From the NCBI GenBank assembly GCA_023647555.1, contig JALRLY010000259.1, positions 1-64,000 on the forward strand: DNA of 64,000 nucleotides, written 5' to 3'. The stretch comes from Pancytospora philotis (Eukaryota; Microsporidia). The position numbers were made by a program, and so were the translations under genes. Position 1 is the stretch's first letter, and every line of letters begins with the position of its first letter. Of the stretch, positions 9,537 to 17,885 are shown piece after piece. The notes below the pieces were generated by a model, which was not told where the DNA came from, searched no databases, and worked only from the letters and a program-made list of their open reading frames with translations.

Positions 9537-9676
9537 TATTTAATTGGTAGATTTTGGTCATCAATTATTATTCGATATGGATATTAAATATGCATAGGTG
9601 TGCTATTATCCGCTGCCTTAATGTTTCTATCCTACCAGCCCAGCTGCAATGCAAAAATCGAACAAAAAGGCGGCCC

Positions 9677-10516
9677 ATGCACAAACTGTGTAGAATTTTT
9701 CTCAAGCTGCTCCTGCTGGTGGCGCTGATCCCGCTCTCGCTCTACTGCGTCGTCGTGGTGGCCATCGCCGGCGTTCTCAGGCCGTTTGCCCCGACGCTCA
9801 GCAGAAAGATCGCGCGCACGCTCCCGCTCGCGCTCTGGACCGTCTGCCACGGCTTCTTCAGGCTCTCAATCGACCTGTCGCTCCCGAAGGCCCCGGAGGG
9901 CAGCGCGCTCGTCATAGCCAACCACATCGGCGCCACGGATTTCATGCTGGTCAACGCGCTCAACACCTTCAACTTCACAGAGGCCAAGTACGCAATCAAA
10001 CACTCGCTCATCTTCTTCCCCGTCTTCTACCAGGGCTGTCTCCTCGTGGACTTCCTCGTCATCAGGCGCAACTTCGAGCTCGACAGGCCCAGCATCAAGC
10101 ACTACTTCGCCGAGCTCATCAAAAGAAAGGCGCCGCTCTGGTTCGTGTTCTACCCGGAGGGCCACCGCATCACAGAAGCGCGGCGCGCAGAGTCGCAGGC
10201 GTTCTGCAGCAAGCGCGAGATCGAGCCGTTCGAGAACGTCCTCTGCCCGCGCTACAAGGGCTTCGAGCTGGTCGCGCAGTGTCTGCAGGACTCGCACGTC
10301 GAGAACGTCCTCGACCTTACGTTCTACTGCACGCAGGGCGCGGCTCCGTCTCTGACCGAGATCTTCCTCTCGTGGAAGGTCTTCAAGTACAGATGCGATA
10401 TGCGCGTGGTCCCGATCAGAGAAGTAACGGCGCCCAAGGAATTCCTCGAGGCGGCCTTCAGGCGCAAGGACGCGCTGATAGAAAAGTGGAAGCACGAGGG
10501 CTGCAGCAAACATTAA
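9677..10516 (+). CDS. 1-acylglycerol-3-phosphate acyltransferase-like
   Basis: A 279-residue membrane protein with a long N-terminal hydrophobic segment (about 8-32) and the PlsC acyltransferase motifs: 'NHIGATD' (the NHx4D catalytic motif), 'RRNFELDR' (motif II) and 'FYPEGHR' (motif III, with His where Thr is usual). It probably transfers an acyl chain to lysophosphatidic acid or another lysophospholipid in the ER membrane, most like the LCLAT1/AGPAT5 type. The start at 9677 is preceded by GGCGGCCC. A longer frame begins 41 codons upstream, but that part has no acyltransferase features. Substrate choice among lysolipids is not readable from the sequence. Confidence 0.82.
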   Translation: MHKLCRIFLKLLLLVALIPLSLYCVVVVAIAGVLRPFAPTLSRKIARTLPLALWTVCHGFFRLSIDLSLPKAPEGSALVIANHIGATDFMLVNALNTFNFTEAKYAIKHSLIFFPVFYQGCLLVDFLVIRRNFELDRPSIKHYFAELIKRKAPLWFVFYPEGHRITEARRAESQAFCSKREIEPFENVLCPRYKGFELVAQCLQDSHVENVLDLTFYCTQGAAPSLTEIFLSWKVFKYRCDMRVVPIREVTAPKEFLEAAFRRKDALIEKWKHEGCSKH

Positions 10517-10599
10517 ATCGTTCTTGTCGATGACGCAGCGCAGGGCCTTGCTGTCCGGAAGTGAGCGTGTACTCTGACCAGGCATGCCTGCGTCCAGCA

Positions 10600-10842
10600 T
10601 CACCAGCTCAGCGAGTTCTTCTTGCCCACGGCGGCCTTCGTAACCTCGGAGGCCAGCCGTGCGCTGTCCTCCATGCACTCGCGCGAAAACTCGAGCACGC
10701 CCTGCGCCACGAGCTGGCCGTAGCGCGTGTACATGTCGTCCTCGGCCATGTCCTCGAGGCGCTCCTTGATGCCCTCCAGCACCACGCGGTCCAAGTTTTT
10801 CTCGCCCATCCGGGGCTGCACGGAATATTTTTCTACTATCAT
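10600..10842 (-). CDS. Small hypothetical helical protein, 80 aa
   Basis: A short minus-strand frame with GC-rich codon use, convergent with the acyltransferase (83 bp gap). In-frame ATGs lie at 10857, 10842 and 10809; the one at 10842 directly follows GGCAGCCC and is preferred. The protein is predicted to be almost wholly alpha-helical and charged, with 'ERLEDMAEDDMYTRYGQLVAQGVLEF' as its core (quoted in part: ERLEDMAEDD, then YGQLVAQGVLEF). The pattern is loosely reminiscent of histone-fold or small helical subunits of transcription or kinetochore complexes, but I do not assign it. Confidence 0.55.
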   Translation of the reverse strand: MIVEKYSVQPRMGEKNLDRVVLEGIKERLEDMAEDDMYTRYGQLVAQGVLEFSRECMEDSARLASEVTKAAVGKKNSLSW

Positions 10843-11047
10843 GGGCTGCCGTTGCAATGGCGGGTTGTTAAGCGATAGTTTTCGTTAAAAGCTATACGTT
10901 GCGTGCCAATTGGTGAAGAATCACCGAATGCATGCAGCCTTGCACTTTTAATATCAGTCTCGCACACAGTAATATGGCACACAGAAGACTAAATACGCGT
11001 AAGTGGATAACATAAATACACCGGGCACACAGAACCTAAGCTGCAAA

Positions 11048-11716
11048 ATGAGGAGAGGCAGGACTGGACCAATTAAGAAAACAGCCACCGAAAAATCAAT
11101 GCAATGCCCCGATCCATACCAACCGGTCGGGGACACCGAATTCGACTGCAAAGAGCTATTATTTGGGCCGTATGTGCACAGCAACCGTCGTACCACTAAC
11201 GATTATTACCCGAAAGACGCTGAGAATGGAAGGTTTCTGTGGACCAATTTCTTTACGTTCTGCAAAGACACGGAACGGTACAGCGGGCAGCGCGAGCAGA
11301 GCCCAACGTTTAAGCTTGAGGACTACGCGGATGGGCTCGGAAAGCTGTTCGCGAACCCGCCGCAGCTCGGGAGCCAGCCGGCGCCGCCCATCTGCCATGC
11401 GCCGACCAAGGCGGTGGGGTACCGGCCCCAGGCCGTTCGCGGCACCGGCGCCGAGCGCGAGGGCTACTGCGTGCGCTGCGACCAGTGGTTCAGGCTGAAG
11501 ACGAGCAGCTACTGGTACCACATGAACTACAAGCACGGGATTAGCGCGGGCGGGCAGGTGTGCCCGGAGCCAAAGCTGCGCACCGTTGGCAGCCGGCGCG
11601 AAGGGTACTGCAAAGAGTGCAAGGCCTGGGTACCGTTTGGCAAAAGCAGCAAGTGCACGCGCTTCGGATGGTTCAGGCACTGGCAGAAGAACCACAGCAA
11701 GAGCAACACGCTCTAA
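11048..11716 (+). CDS. Rua1-like zinc-binding transcription regulator
   Basis: A 222-residue protein ending in the fungal Rua1 C-terminal domain (DUF4451 type). Two linked Cys2His2-like units are visible: 'EGYCVRCDQWFRLKTSSYWY' with HMNYKHG, and 'EGYCKECKAWV' ending in 'WFRHWQKNH'. In Ustilago, Rua1 is a nuclear regulator of a secondary-metabolite cluster; microsporidia are known to carry diverged members, whose targets are unknown. The open frame extends 15 codons upstream, but only from a GTG; the first ATG is at 11048. Codon use is less GC-biased in the first third than in the zinc-binding part. It is probably nuclear and DNA-binding, by family. Confidence 0.75.
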   Translation: MRRGRTGPIKKTATEKSMQCPDPYQPVGDTEFDCKELLFGPYVHSNRRTTNDYYPKDAENGRFLWTNFFTFCKDTERYSGQREQSPTFKLEDYADGLGKLFANPPQLGSQPAPPICHAPTKAVGYRPQAVRGTGAEREGYCVRCDQWFRLKTSSYWYHMNYKHGISAGGQVCPEPKLRTVGSRREGYCKECKAWVPFGKSSKCTRFGWFRHWQKNHSKSNTL

Positions 11717-11891
11717 ATCGAGCATGTCTGTGCCGTGAAGAAATAGCATGCAAGTAAATTACTGTGTATTCTTTTACTGTACGGATATCCATTGTCCAAT
11801 CTATCAGAACACAGCAGCAGGAGCGACTTTAAGATTCAGCAACGCCATCAAAATGAATACACATGCGAATTGATAGCTAAAACGCTTTATT

Positions 11892-13514
11892 CTAAGCAGG
11901 CCCAGAATCTCTGAGCACCGCACTGATATACTTTCTAATCCACTGGTCCGCCTTGCACACAAGATCCTCTTTTCTAAGGACTGTGCTAGTGTTGTAGACC
12001 TTGATGATGGACTCAGTGCCTGAAATCCGCAGGACGGTCTTAAAGTCGCCGTTGTCAATAGTGTGTCTATCGCCGGTTTTCGCATATTGAATACCGCCGA
12101 GGATAGCAGCGAGACTCGCGCGCGGATCAGCCACCCTGACATGGACGGTGTGGGTGCTGTGGATGCCAAAAGCCTCCACCGCGCTGAAGATCTCATCCAG
12201 CTCGTAGCACTGCAAAATGTAGCACATCAGCACCACGGCCTTCACGCCGTCCTTCTCGTAGCCCGGGGTGGTCAAGAAGCCCAGCGAGTCCTCGTAGGCG
12301 AAGACAACATCATCCGTCTTGAATACGGTGTGGTTCCTCAGCCCAGGGTGCTCCTTGGCACTTCCACTCAACTTCTGGATGTGCTTTTCCACGGCCCTCA
12401 GGACATTCTTGAACCCGGTCTCGGTCTGCAAGAGCTGAATATCCAGCTTGGCGCTCACCGCAGACAGGAAATCCCCGCACAAGGCCGTGTTCACGAACCT
12501 GATCGCGTGCGGCTCGTAGTGCTGCAGCAGGAAGTACACAAATACCTTCGTTATTTCATCGCCGTTGAATACGACCGGCTGCCCGTGCCTCCATACGGCA
12601 AGCCCAAGGCGGTCGCCATCGGGATCGCACATGAGCAGCACCTGCCCATCGGTAAAGCGGCTGTGGCCATCCACGGTGCTGGCCAGGATGCCGTAGTTGC
12701 TGCTGTTCTCGGGATTCGGATAGTCCAGGCCGGGGAAGTCCCCGTTGGGCGCGTTGTGCCCGCTGCTCAGATCGATCTTTATCCGGAAGTGCTCGCACGC
12801 CCGCTTTACGAACTCGCCCGAGACCCCGTGCAGCGCCGAGAAGACCGGCACGATCCGCTGCGGCGCACCGGCGTACGGGTGCAGCCCGAAACTATCGAAG
12901 TACCCCTGGTAGTCGGTGGGCGATACCATCGCTGCCCACTCTTCGTCGGAGTAGGTCGTCTCCGGGACCAACTCGCGTGCTCCATCCCCCTTCATCACCT
13001 CAATCAGGCTGAGCATCTCCGCCTCGATCTCCTTGTCGATCGGCTCGCTGATCTGGCGGCCGCCCACGTACACCTTGAACCCGTTGTACTCGCGCGAGTT
13101 GTGGCTCGCGGTAATCATCACGCCCACGTCGTACGACCGGCTCTCCATCGCGAGGTAGGGCGTCACGCAGTGCTTGAAGATCCCAGGCCGCTTCGCAGAC
13201 CCGTTCCTATCCGCAGGTGCCCTCCTGCTTGCGACCATCTCGAATATTTTGACGAACAGCTTCGCGTACTGCTCCGAGCACCGGCGCATGTCGTACCCTA
13301 CGACCAGCGAGCCGTAGCGCAGCGCAATGACGGTCGCAAGCAGGCAGCAGGTCACGGGGTTGATCCCGCCGAAGCCCTCCTGCATCACGCTCCGCATACC
13401 GCCGGTCTTGAAGCTCAGCAGCTTGCGCACCCCGGCCCTACTCTCGGGCGGCGTACTGTTCCACGCCTCCTTATTCGGCGTAAGCCGTCCGTATAGTTCA
13501 TCCAGGCGCTCCAT
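11892..13514 (-). CDS. Phosphoglucomutase/phosphopentomutase, PGM2 type
   Basis: A 540-residue alpha-D-phosphohexomutase. The catalytic loop 'GVMITASHNSREYNGFKVY' carries the phosphoserine (TASHN). The metal-binding loop is 'DPDGDRLGLA', the sugar-binding region includes 'FAYEDSLGF', and the phosphate loop is 'LRISGTES' near the C-terminus. The N-terminal 'FKTGGMRSVMQEGFGGIN' also fits PGM2 enzymes, which interconvert glucose-1-phosphate and glucose-6-phosphate or ribose-1-phosphate and ribose-5-phosphate. Ser replaces the usual Pro after TASHN. A box (AAATTTT) lies about 30 bases before the ATG. The cytosolic role would be feeding storage sugars or nucleoside-derived ribose into metabolism; which substrate dominates is not clear. 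Confidence 0.87.
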   Translation of the reverse strand: MERLDELYGRLTPNKEAWNSTPPESRAGVRKLLSFKTGGMRSVMQEGFGGINPVTCCLLATVIALRYGSLVVGYDMRRCSEQYAKLFVKIFEMVASRRAPADRNGSAKRPGIFKHCVTPYLAMESRSYDVGVMITASHNSREYNGFKVYVGGRQISEPIDKEIEAEMLSLIEVMKGDGARELVPETTYSDEEWAAMVSPTDYQGYFDSFGLHPYAGAPQRIVPVFSALHGVSGEFVKRACEHFRIKIDLSSGHNAPNGDFPGLDYPNPENSSNYGILASTVDGHSRFTDGQVLLMCDPDGDRLGLAVWRHGQPVVFNGDEITKVFVYFLLQHYEPHAIRFVNTALCGDFLSAVSAKLDIQLLQTETGFKNVLRAVEKHIQKLSGSAKEHPGLRNHTVFKTDDVVFAYEDSLGFLTTPGYEKDGVKAVVLMCYILQCYELDEIFSAVEAFGIHSTHTVHVRVADPRASLAAILGGIQYAKTGDRHTIDNGDFKTVLRISGTESIIKVYNTSTVLRKEDLVCKADQWIRKYISAVLRDSGPA

Positions 13515-13712
13515 AACTGGGCGCCCAACGGACCGAAAATTTCTGCACGCCCTCGGCAGAAAGTCTAGAACATGGATTCGTGATAATACATAGGGCTCGC
13601 TATGTGACGGTAAACATAAGTACGCGGGTGCGCGACACCACTCACGGCCTCCGGCCCACTACCGCCGCCTAGCATTTCTACCACACAAATTGTCCACTTC
13701 ATTTGTGATTAA

Positions 13713-13784
13713 TCTTCGATGGTGTAACGGTCAGCATATTAGTCTGTCACGCTGAAGATCCGAGTTCGATTCTCGGTCGAAGAG
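13713..13784 (+). tRNA. tRNA-Asp (GUC)
   Basis: A 72-base cloverleaf. The acceptor stem TCTTCGA pairs fully with TCGAAGA, followed by discriminator G. The anticodon loop CTGTCAC contains GTC and is flanked by a five-pair stem with two G-T wobbles. The T arm is CCGAG-TTCGATT-CTCGG. No intron; CCA is not encoded. Confidence 0.97.
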
Positions 13785-13785
13785 A

Positions 13786-13790
13786 TTTTT
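13786..13790 (+). terminator. Pol III terminator of tRNA-Asp
   Basis: Run of five T directly after the discriminator base and one A, as expected for RNA polymerase III. Confidence 0.75.
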
Positions 13791-13893
13791 GCCCGTCCGT
13801 GTAAGGGTTTTGCTGTACACAGCGGCTAACGCCGAAAAGACTGGCGACGCGAACGAAATTTACTTCTAGCTGCAGCTTTGTGCACTGGCGCGC

Positions 13894-14931
13894 CTAGTCC
13901 CACTCTTCGTTGTACGACTCCTCGCTGAAGCAGTAAGAGAGCACGAGCGCCATGAACCGGTTCCGGTACTCCGGCGGGGGGACGGACGACCTCCTGAACC
14001 CGCCCCAGCAGATGAGGTGGAAGAAGTACTCCATCCTTTTGACTGCGTTGTACTCCGTGAGGATGTCTACGATTCCGACGCTGTACGTCCCGGCCGGGAG
14101 CTCGAGCCGCGCGGGCGTGCTCACGCCGTCCCGGTAGAGCACGAACTCGGGATGCTCGCGCACAGGCTCGGCCCCCAGCACTATTGAGTAGTCCATCAGC
14201 CCGAGGCTGCACAGGAAATCCGCGTCCGTCCTGATCAGCCTGACCAGCGCCGCCGGATCCTCCACGTCGACGTTAGCGCGCCCCTGCCACGTCCGCTCGG
14301 TCAGCAGGCCCGACCGGTTGGTCCGGATGACGCCGATGCCCTTCAGGTCGTAGATCCTCTCGTAGAACCCGGCCATCGTGTTATCCATCAGCACGAAATG
14401 CAGGGGGCTGGCGCCCTCCGTCTCCATCGTGTACGCGCCGCGGAACTTCACCAGCACGCTCTCTGGGTTGTTCCTGTGGTGCTCCACGAAGTGCGGCACG
14501 TTCTTGAGCAGCGTGGCGAACTCGGCCTTCCGCACCGTCTTGATGACGTACCTGAAGTCTGCCGTAAAGATGATCGGCGAGTTGCTCTGCCCGCGGATCT
14601 GTCTGTTGTAGATGAACCCGTGCGAAAGGCGCCGCCCGGAAAGCTCGCGCGAGAGCGTCGTTGCATAGTAGGCCGTCGCTTTGTACTCCCCGTGCGAATA
14701 CGTGCTTACGGTGCTCCCGCACGCATCGCCGCTGTCTACACGCGATGGCAGATAGTCTAGATTAAACTTGTTAATCACGTCTATCATGGTGTACAGCAGT
14801 GCGGGATCGATGTTGCCCGGGAGCTGCGCAGCGCTTCCGCTATTATCTATTCTGGTGTCTCTCGTAGCTGAGTCCGTTGCCGGTGCGCCAGACCCGCCGC
14901 CATCTCCATCCGCAATCGCCGATGCGGTCAT
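13894..14931 (-). CDS. Phosphatidylinositol phosphate kinase (PIP5K type)
   Basis: A 345-residue PIPK-fold lipid kinase. Readable motifs are 'FRYVIKTVRKAE' (ATP-binding Lys), 'DLKGIGV' (the family's DLKGS-type loop), 'LGLMDYSIVLG' (catalytic-loop MDYSLLVG) and 'GIVDILTEYNAVKRMEYFF' (the IID motif and following helix). It would phosphorylate PI4P to PI(4,5)P2 at the plasma membrane, acting in endocytosis and actin control as yeast Mss4 does. It is much shorter than Mss4 (779 aa), as the N-terminal extension is mostly missing. The first 60 residues are low-complexity, rich in Ala, Gly, Asp and Ser. The ATG directly follows CTGCTGCCCCA. The activation loop near the C-terminus is compact, so lipid specificity is uncertain. 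Confidence 0.83.
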   Translation of the reverse strand: MTASAIADGDGGGSGAPATDSATRDTRIDNSGSAAQLPGNIDPALLYTMIDVINKFNLDYLPSRVDSGDACGSTVSTYSHGEYKATAYYATTLSRELSGRRLSHGFIYNRQIRGQSNSPIIFTADFRYVIKTVRKAEFATLLKNVPHFVEHHRNNPESVLVKFRGAYTMETEGASPLHFVLMDNTMAGFYERIYDLKGIGVIRTNRSGLLTERTWQGRANVDVEDPAALVRLIRTDADFLCSLGLMDYSIVLGAEPVREHPEFVLYRDGVSTPARLELPAGTYSVGIVDILTEYNAVKRMEYFFHLICWGGFRRSSVPPPEYRNRFMALVLSYCFSEESYNEEWD

Positions 14932-15075
14932 TGGGGCAGCAGTTTGGTCTGGATCAAAAGCGGCACGTCTGAGCCGCAGCCCTGGCTATAAAAGAGATTC
15001 CCAGTCATAGAAGCATGAATTTATTGGTAGTGCGCGCGCGGAAGCCGCAGGCAAGAATGCGCTCTGATGCACCCG

Positions 15076-15324
15076 CTAGTTGAAGAGGTACTGCTTGCTG
15101 AGCAGGCGCGGATCGACCTTCACGAAACGGATGCTCTGGCCGCGCACGTAGCACTCCTTGACCGGGAACGTCTTGCTGTCCTCCGTGGTCACCGTCGCAT
15201 CCAGCAGGTGCAGGTTCATCGCCAGATCGCAGCTCGCGACGGTGCCTGTGATGCTCTGGTTGTTGGCGAGCTCGACAGTCACCTTCCGCTTCCGCGACAG
15301 CCGCACGAACGTGAGTGGGTACAT
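15076..15324 (-). CDS. Sm-like protein (LSm4 or SmD1)
   Basis: An 82-residue Sm fold. Sm1 reads 'KVTVELANNQSITGTVASCDLAMNLHL' (given in parts: KVTVELANNQ, TGTVASCDLAMN) and Sm2 reads 'ECYVRGQSIRFVKV'. The CDLAMN and YVRG motifs form the RNA-binding pocket. The N-terminus ('MYPLTF') and 'ECYVRG' resemble LSm4, while the 'GTVASCDLAMNLHL' stretch is also close to SmD1, so the exact paralog is open. Either way it would join a heptameric ring, in spliceosomal snRNPs or in the LSm1-7/2-8 mRNA decay and U6 complexes. The start follows AAGAATTTACCC; a longer frame begins 23 codons upstream. Confidence 0.78.
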   Translation of the reverse strand: MYPLTFVRLSRKRKVTVELANNQSITGTVASCDLAMNLHLLDATVTTEDSKTFPVKECYVRGQSIRFVKVDPRLLSKQYLFN

Positions 15325-15510
15325 GGGTAAATTCTTGCGAGCGAAGTAGTATAGAGAGCACAGGGCCATATGCGTCCCATCGCTGTGCAACACAACTGCT
15401 ATTACGGTTTAGCTATGGAAGGCACTGCACTGCCACGCTGATCTGTGCTCATTCGCTGTTTGTTTATGCAGCTGGCAGCCGCGCAGTAAAAACGTCAAGG
15501 CTGGGCGCCC

Positions 15511-15660
15511 ATGATGCTCTTCGACCCGCGGCTGCTCCTGAAGGTAGAAATCGTGCTGCTCATCATGATGACCGGCTACTCGTACTACAAACTGAGCCTG
15601 TGTAGACTGGAGTATCCGCAGAAAATGGAGGAATACATAATCAAGCTCATCAATAAATAA
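15511..15660 (+). CDS. Small single-span membrane protein, 49 aa
   Basis: A short frame from a double ATG right after CTGGGCGCCC to a TAA within CAATAAATAA, matching the start and end contexts of longer genes. The codons favour G/C at third positions like those of housekeeping genes. The product starts 'MMLFDPRLLLKVEIVLLIMM', giving one hydrophobic segment (about 8-21), and ends in a basic, charged tail. Such mini-proteins include TOM, OST4 or V-ATPase accessory subunits, but nothing here allows a choice. It lies between the Sm-like gene (divergent) and tRNA-Cys. Because it is short, I consider it likely but not certain to be expressed. Confidence 0.55.
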   Translation: MMLFDPRLLLKVEIVLLIMMTGYSYYKLSLCRLEYPQKMEEYIIKLINK

Positions 15661-15804
15661 TGCGGTACTCTGCGTGTGTGTGGCAATGCTATGAGAAAGT
15701 ATAGGCAGATGCACAGACGTATTATATTATTGTCTAACATCTGTGCATCCACGTTTGTTTAGCCCCATTTCAATAAAAGGCAACTGAGCAGCCATTTTTG
15801 CAAA

Positions 15805-15876
15805 AGGATGCAGCAGGAATCGAACCTGCGACATACCGGGTTGCAGCCGGAGGCTCTACCACTGAGCTACACATCC
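15805..15876 (-). tRNA. tRNA-Cys (GCA)
   Basis: A 72-base cloverleaf on the minus strand. The acceptor GGATGTG pairs with TGCATCC (one G-T and one mismatch-tolerant end pair), with discriminator T(U), which is the Cys identity base. The anticodon loop CTGCAAC gives GCA and the T arm is GCAGG-TTCGATT-CCTGC. TTTT follows on the minus strand. Confidence 0.96.
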
Positions 15877-16078
15877 ATTAAAAATTTTGCAGCAGTAGCT
15901 CATGGCAGAGTAATGAGTTTGTGTGTGCACTCGTGCACTCTAGAACAACTCTAAAACACCAATGTAATTATTCGAGCCATCCACGCTCATTACTGTATTT
16001 TTTGTGCAAGTCCGCGCACCACTTCTTTCACAGCCAGCTAGGTCTAACAGAAAACGGTAAGATTGTTGATTAGTCGAT

Positions 16079-17515
16079 TTATTGCTTAAGCAGCCGCAAA
16101 ACTATCTTGAGCATGGCCTTCATCGACTCACTCCATAAAAAGTAGTGAATGGGGGCGCCATTCGGATTGTTCTCGATCCATGCTGAAAGCGATTCACGGC
16201 GCTCAGGGCTCAGGCACCTCAGTCGGCGCTTAAAGTTGGACACCACGTCGCTGTCCTCATCTATAGCATCAAGACACAATACAACGGCCAGCTCTGCATC
16301 GTCAGCAAGCCACCCGAAGAAGGTCTTTACCATCTTCTGCCGGTCCAACTTGCTGAACACATCGCCGAAATCATTCCTCATAAAGTATAGCATCAGATAG
16401 CTAATCAGCGGCGGCATTGCATTCACCCTGCTTAAGCCCTCTCCTTCGCACAAAAGCATCTCCTTGCATAGATCCACAAACGAGGAGGGGAAATGCTCAT
16501 CCGGCGAATACACACGGCAAAGAGCGGCGAAGATCTCATCGGGATGCTCGCGCAGGAGGTCGCGGCACCTGTAGCACCAATCAGGCAGCGCTGATAGAAC
16601 TGACCAGGAAGCGCTGATGCCTTGTTTCCATTCGTCGGCCAATGCCTCCACAAGGCAGCGTCTGGTAACCGGGCTCAGAAGCCGCACCGCGAAAAACTTC
16701 ATTTGCTCCGTCGCGGAAAATTTAGCGCTGAGCTTCACAAGCATGCCCAGAACGGCCCGGCAACGGGTCTCGTCCTCCAGATACCCCATAATGTGCATGT
16801 TCACAACGATCGGCTCAATCACTTTTACGAATAGTGTCTCGCTGTCGCACTTGGCGAGCATCGCCACGGACAGTTCATCGATCTCCCGCCCCGACTGCTC
16901 CCGTTTCCAGTCGGAGCGAACGGTCAGCAGCGCCATGAGATCGACAGCGCTATAATCCGCAAGTTTAATAAAATCGCAATAGCGAAGCTTTTTGTCGCCT
17001 TGGATATCCTTGGGTATCTCGTCGATTTTTTCCATGAAGTCGCGGAGTTCTGGCCCCAGCTTATCACGGGATAGCGGCGGACCGGGTCTTCTCCCAGTGA
17101 AAAACTTGTACAGGCACAGCTTCCCGCTCGGATGCTGCGGCTTGAACTGCAGAAGGCGCTCGCAGAGCACGGGATGTTTGTTTAACAGATCAAAAACGTT
17201 CGAACGGACGCTGCCTATGTCTGAAAAATCATCGTCGTAGATGGCGTCGAAGAGTTTTTTGAATTCTATGTTTCTGCAGAGCTCCATCACCTCTCGGTCG
17301 ACATCCTGCATACTAGTTGCCAAAGTACGCAGAAAGAACCGAATCCAGCCCTTAGATTGCTTTATCTCATACCCCAGAAACTCGTAGTCAGGGTTGAAGT
17401 AGCGCTCCAAGGTCAGTATTGGTTCCGACGGTGCTTCTACAACTTGCGTACCCACAGCAGCGCTGAGTACGCCCAGCGGCAGAAATGCGCAAACACCCCA
17501 TGCCGCTACCTGCAT
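16079..17515 (-). CDS. Secreted family A protein, subtype A1, 478 aa
   Basis: A 478-residue protein with a signal peptide (about 1-22), then the family A signature 'ILTLERYFNPDYEFLGYE' near residue 33. No known domain is recognised. The rest is predicted to be a long run of alpha helices, and the C-terminus reads 'ESLSAWIENNPNG', shared almost exactly with the protein at 52114. Members of this family have no homolog I know, so secretion is inferred from the N-terminus. The ATG is preceded by AAAATTTTTCCCC-type sequence with no spacer. The stop codon TAA sits inside CAATAAATC. Codon use is less GC-biased than in the housekeeping genes. A host-directed role is speculation. Confidence 0.78.
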   Translation of the reverse strand: MQVAAWGVCAFLPLGVLSAAVGTQVVEAPSEPILTLERYFNPDYEFLGYEIKQSKGWIRFFLRTLATSMQDVDREVMELCRNIEFKKLFDAIYDDDFSDIGSVRSNVFDLLNKHPVLCERLLQFKPQHPSGKLCLYKFFTGRRPGPPLSRDKLGPELRDFMEKIDEIPKDIQGDKKLRYCDFIKLADYSAVDLMALLTVRSDWKREQSGREIDELSVAMLAKCDSETLFVKVIEPIVVNMHIMGYLEDETRCRAVLGMLVKLSAKFSATEQMKFFAVRLLSPVTRRCLVEALADEWKQGISASWSVLSALPDWCYRCRDLLREHPDEIFAALCRVYSPDEHFPSSFVDLCKEMLLCEGEGLSRVNAMPPLISYLMLYFMRNDFGDVFSKLDRQKMVKTFFGWLADDAELAVVLCLDAIDEDSDVVSNFKRRLRCLSPERRESLSAWIENNPNGAPIHYFLWSESMKAMLKIVLRLLKQ

Positions 17516-17528
17516 GGGGAAAATTTTT
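17516..17528 (-). promoter_or_regulatory. AAATTT/CCC start signal of a family A gene
   Basis: On the minus strand AAAAATTTTCCCC abuts the ATG directly with no spacer. The box therefore lies where a 5' UTR would be, implying a nearly leaderless mRNA if it is a promoter element. Confidence 0.6.
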
Positions 17529-17885
17529 GCGTAGGCATATCAGGAAACAGGCCCTGTAAAGGTCTCTGTTATGTTCTCGGCGTATTCATGTAAGAATGCA
17601 AGGGCTGCGGCCCATAATAGCCACCATAAAATAGAACCGCGCAATCATATTATAGACTGATGATATGAGAAGATGCAGTGCATTTGCGGAATAGCCCAGC
17701 GCTATATTACAGATGTAAAAGACCATTTCACACATAAAAAGATAAAATGGACTGCAGAGTTCTGCCGGAGCCAGCGCTTCCATGACCGAAATAGCGCGCA
17801 GACTTGTTGTTGCAGCAATAATCAACGTATTTACTCATTCACGAAACTAAAAAGCTTTTGCCAGCACTAAACGCGCTTGTCGAAA
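17516..17885. other. Intergenic region between secreted genes
   Basis: A 62-codon, very hydrophobic minus-strand frame starts at an ATG near 17774, but it lacks the AAATTT/CCC context. Listed as rejected. Nothing else is supported. Confidence 0.4.

Noticed and set aside
10974..11057. Possible short first exon and intron before the Rua1-like gene (ATG at 10974, GTAAGT at 10999)
   Set aside because: The only AG that keeps the frame (ending 11057) gives a 59-base intron with no clear branch point, and the normal ATG at 11048 needs no splicing.
17586..17774. 62-codon hydrophobic frame between secreted genes
   Set aside because: The ATG has no AAATTT/CCC context and the strand, spacing and codon use give no independent support.
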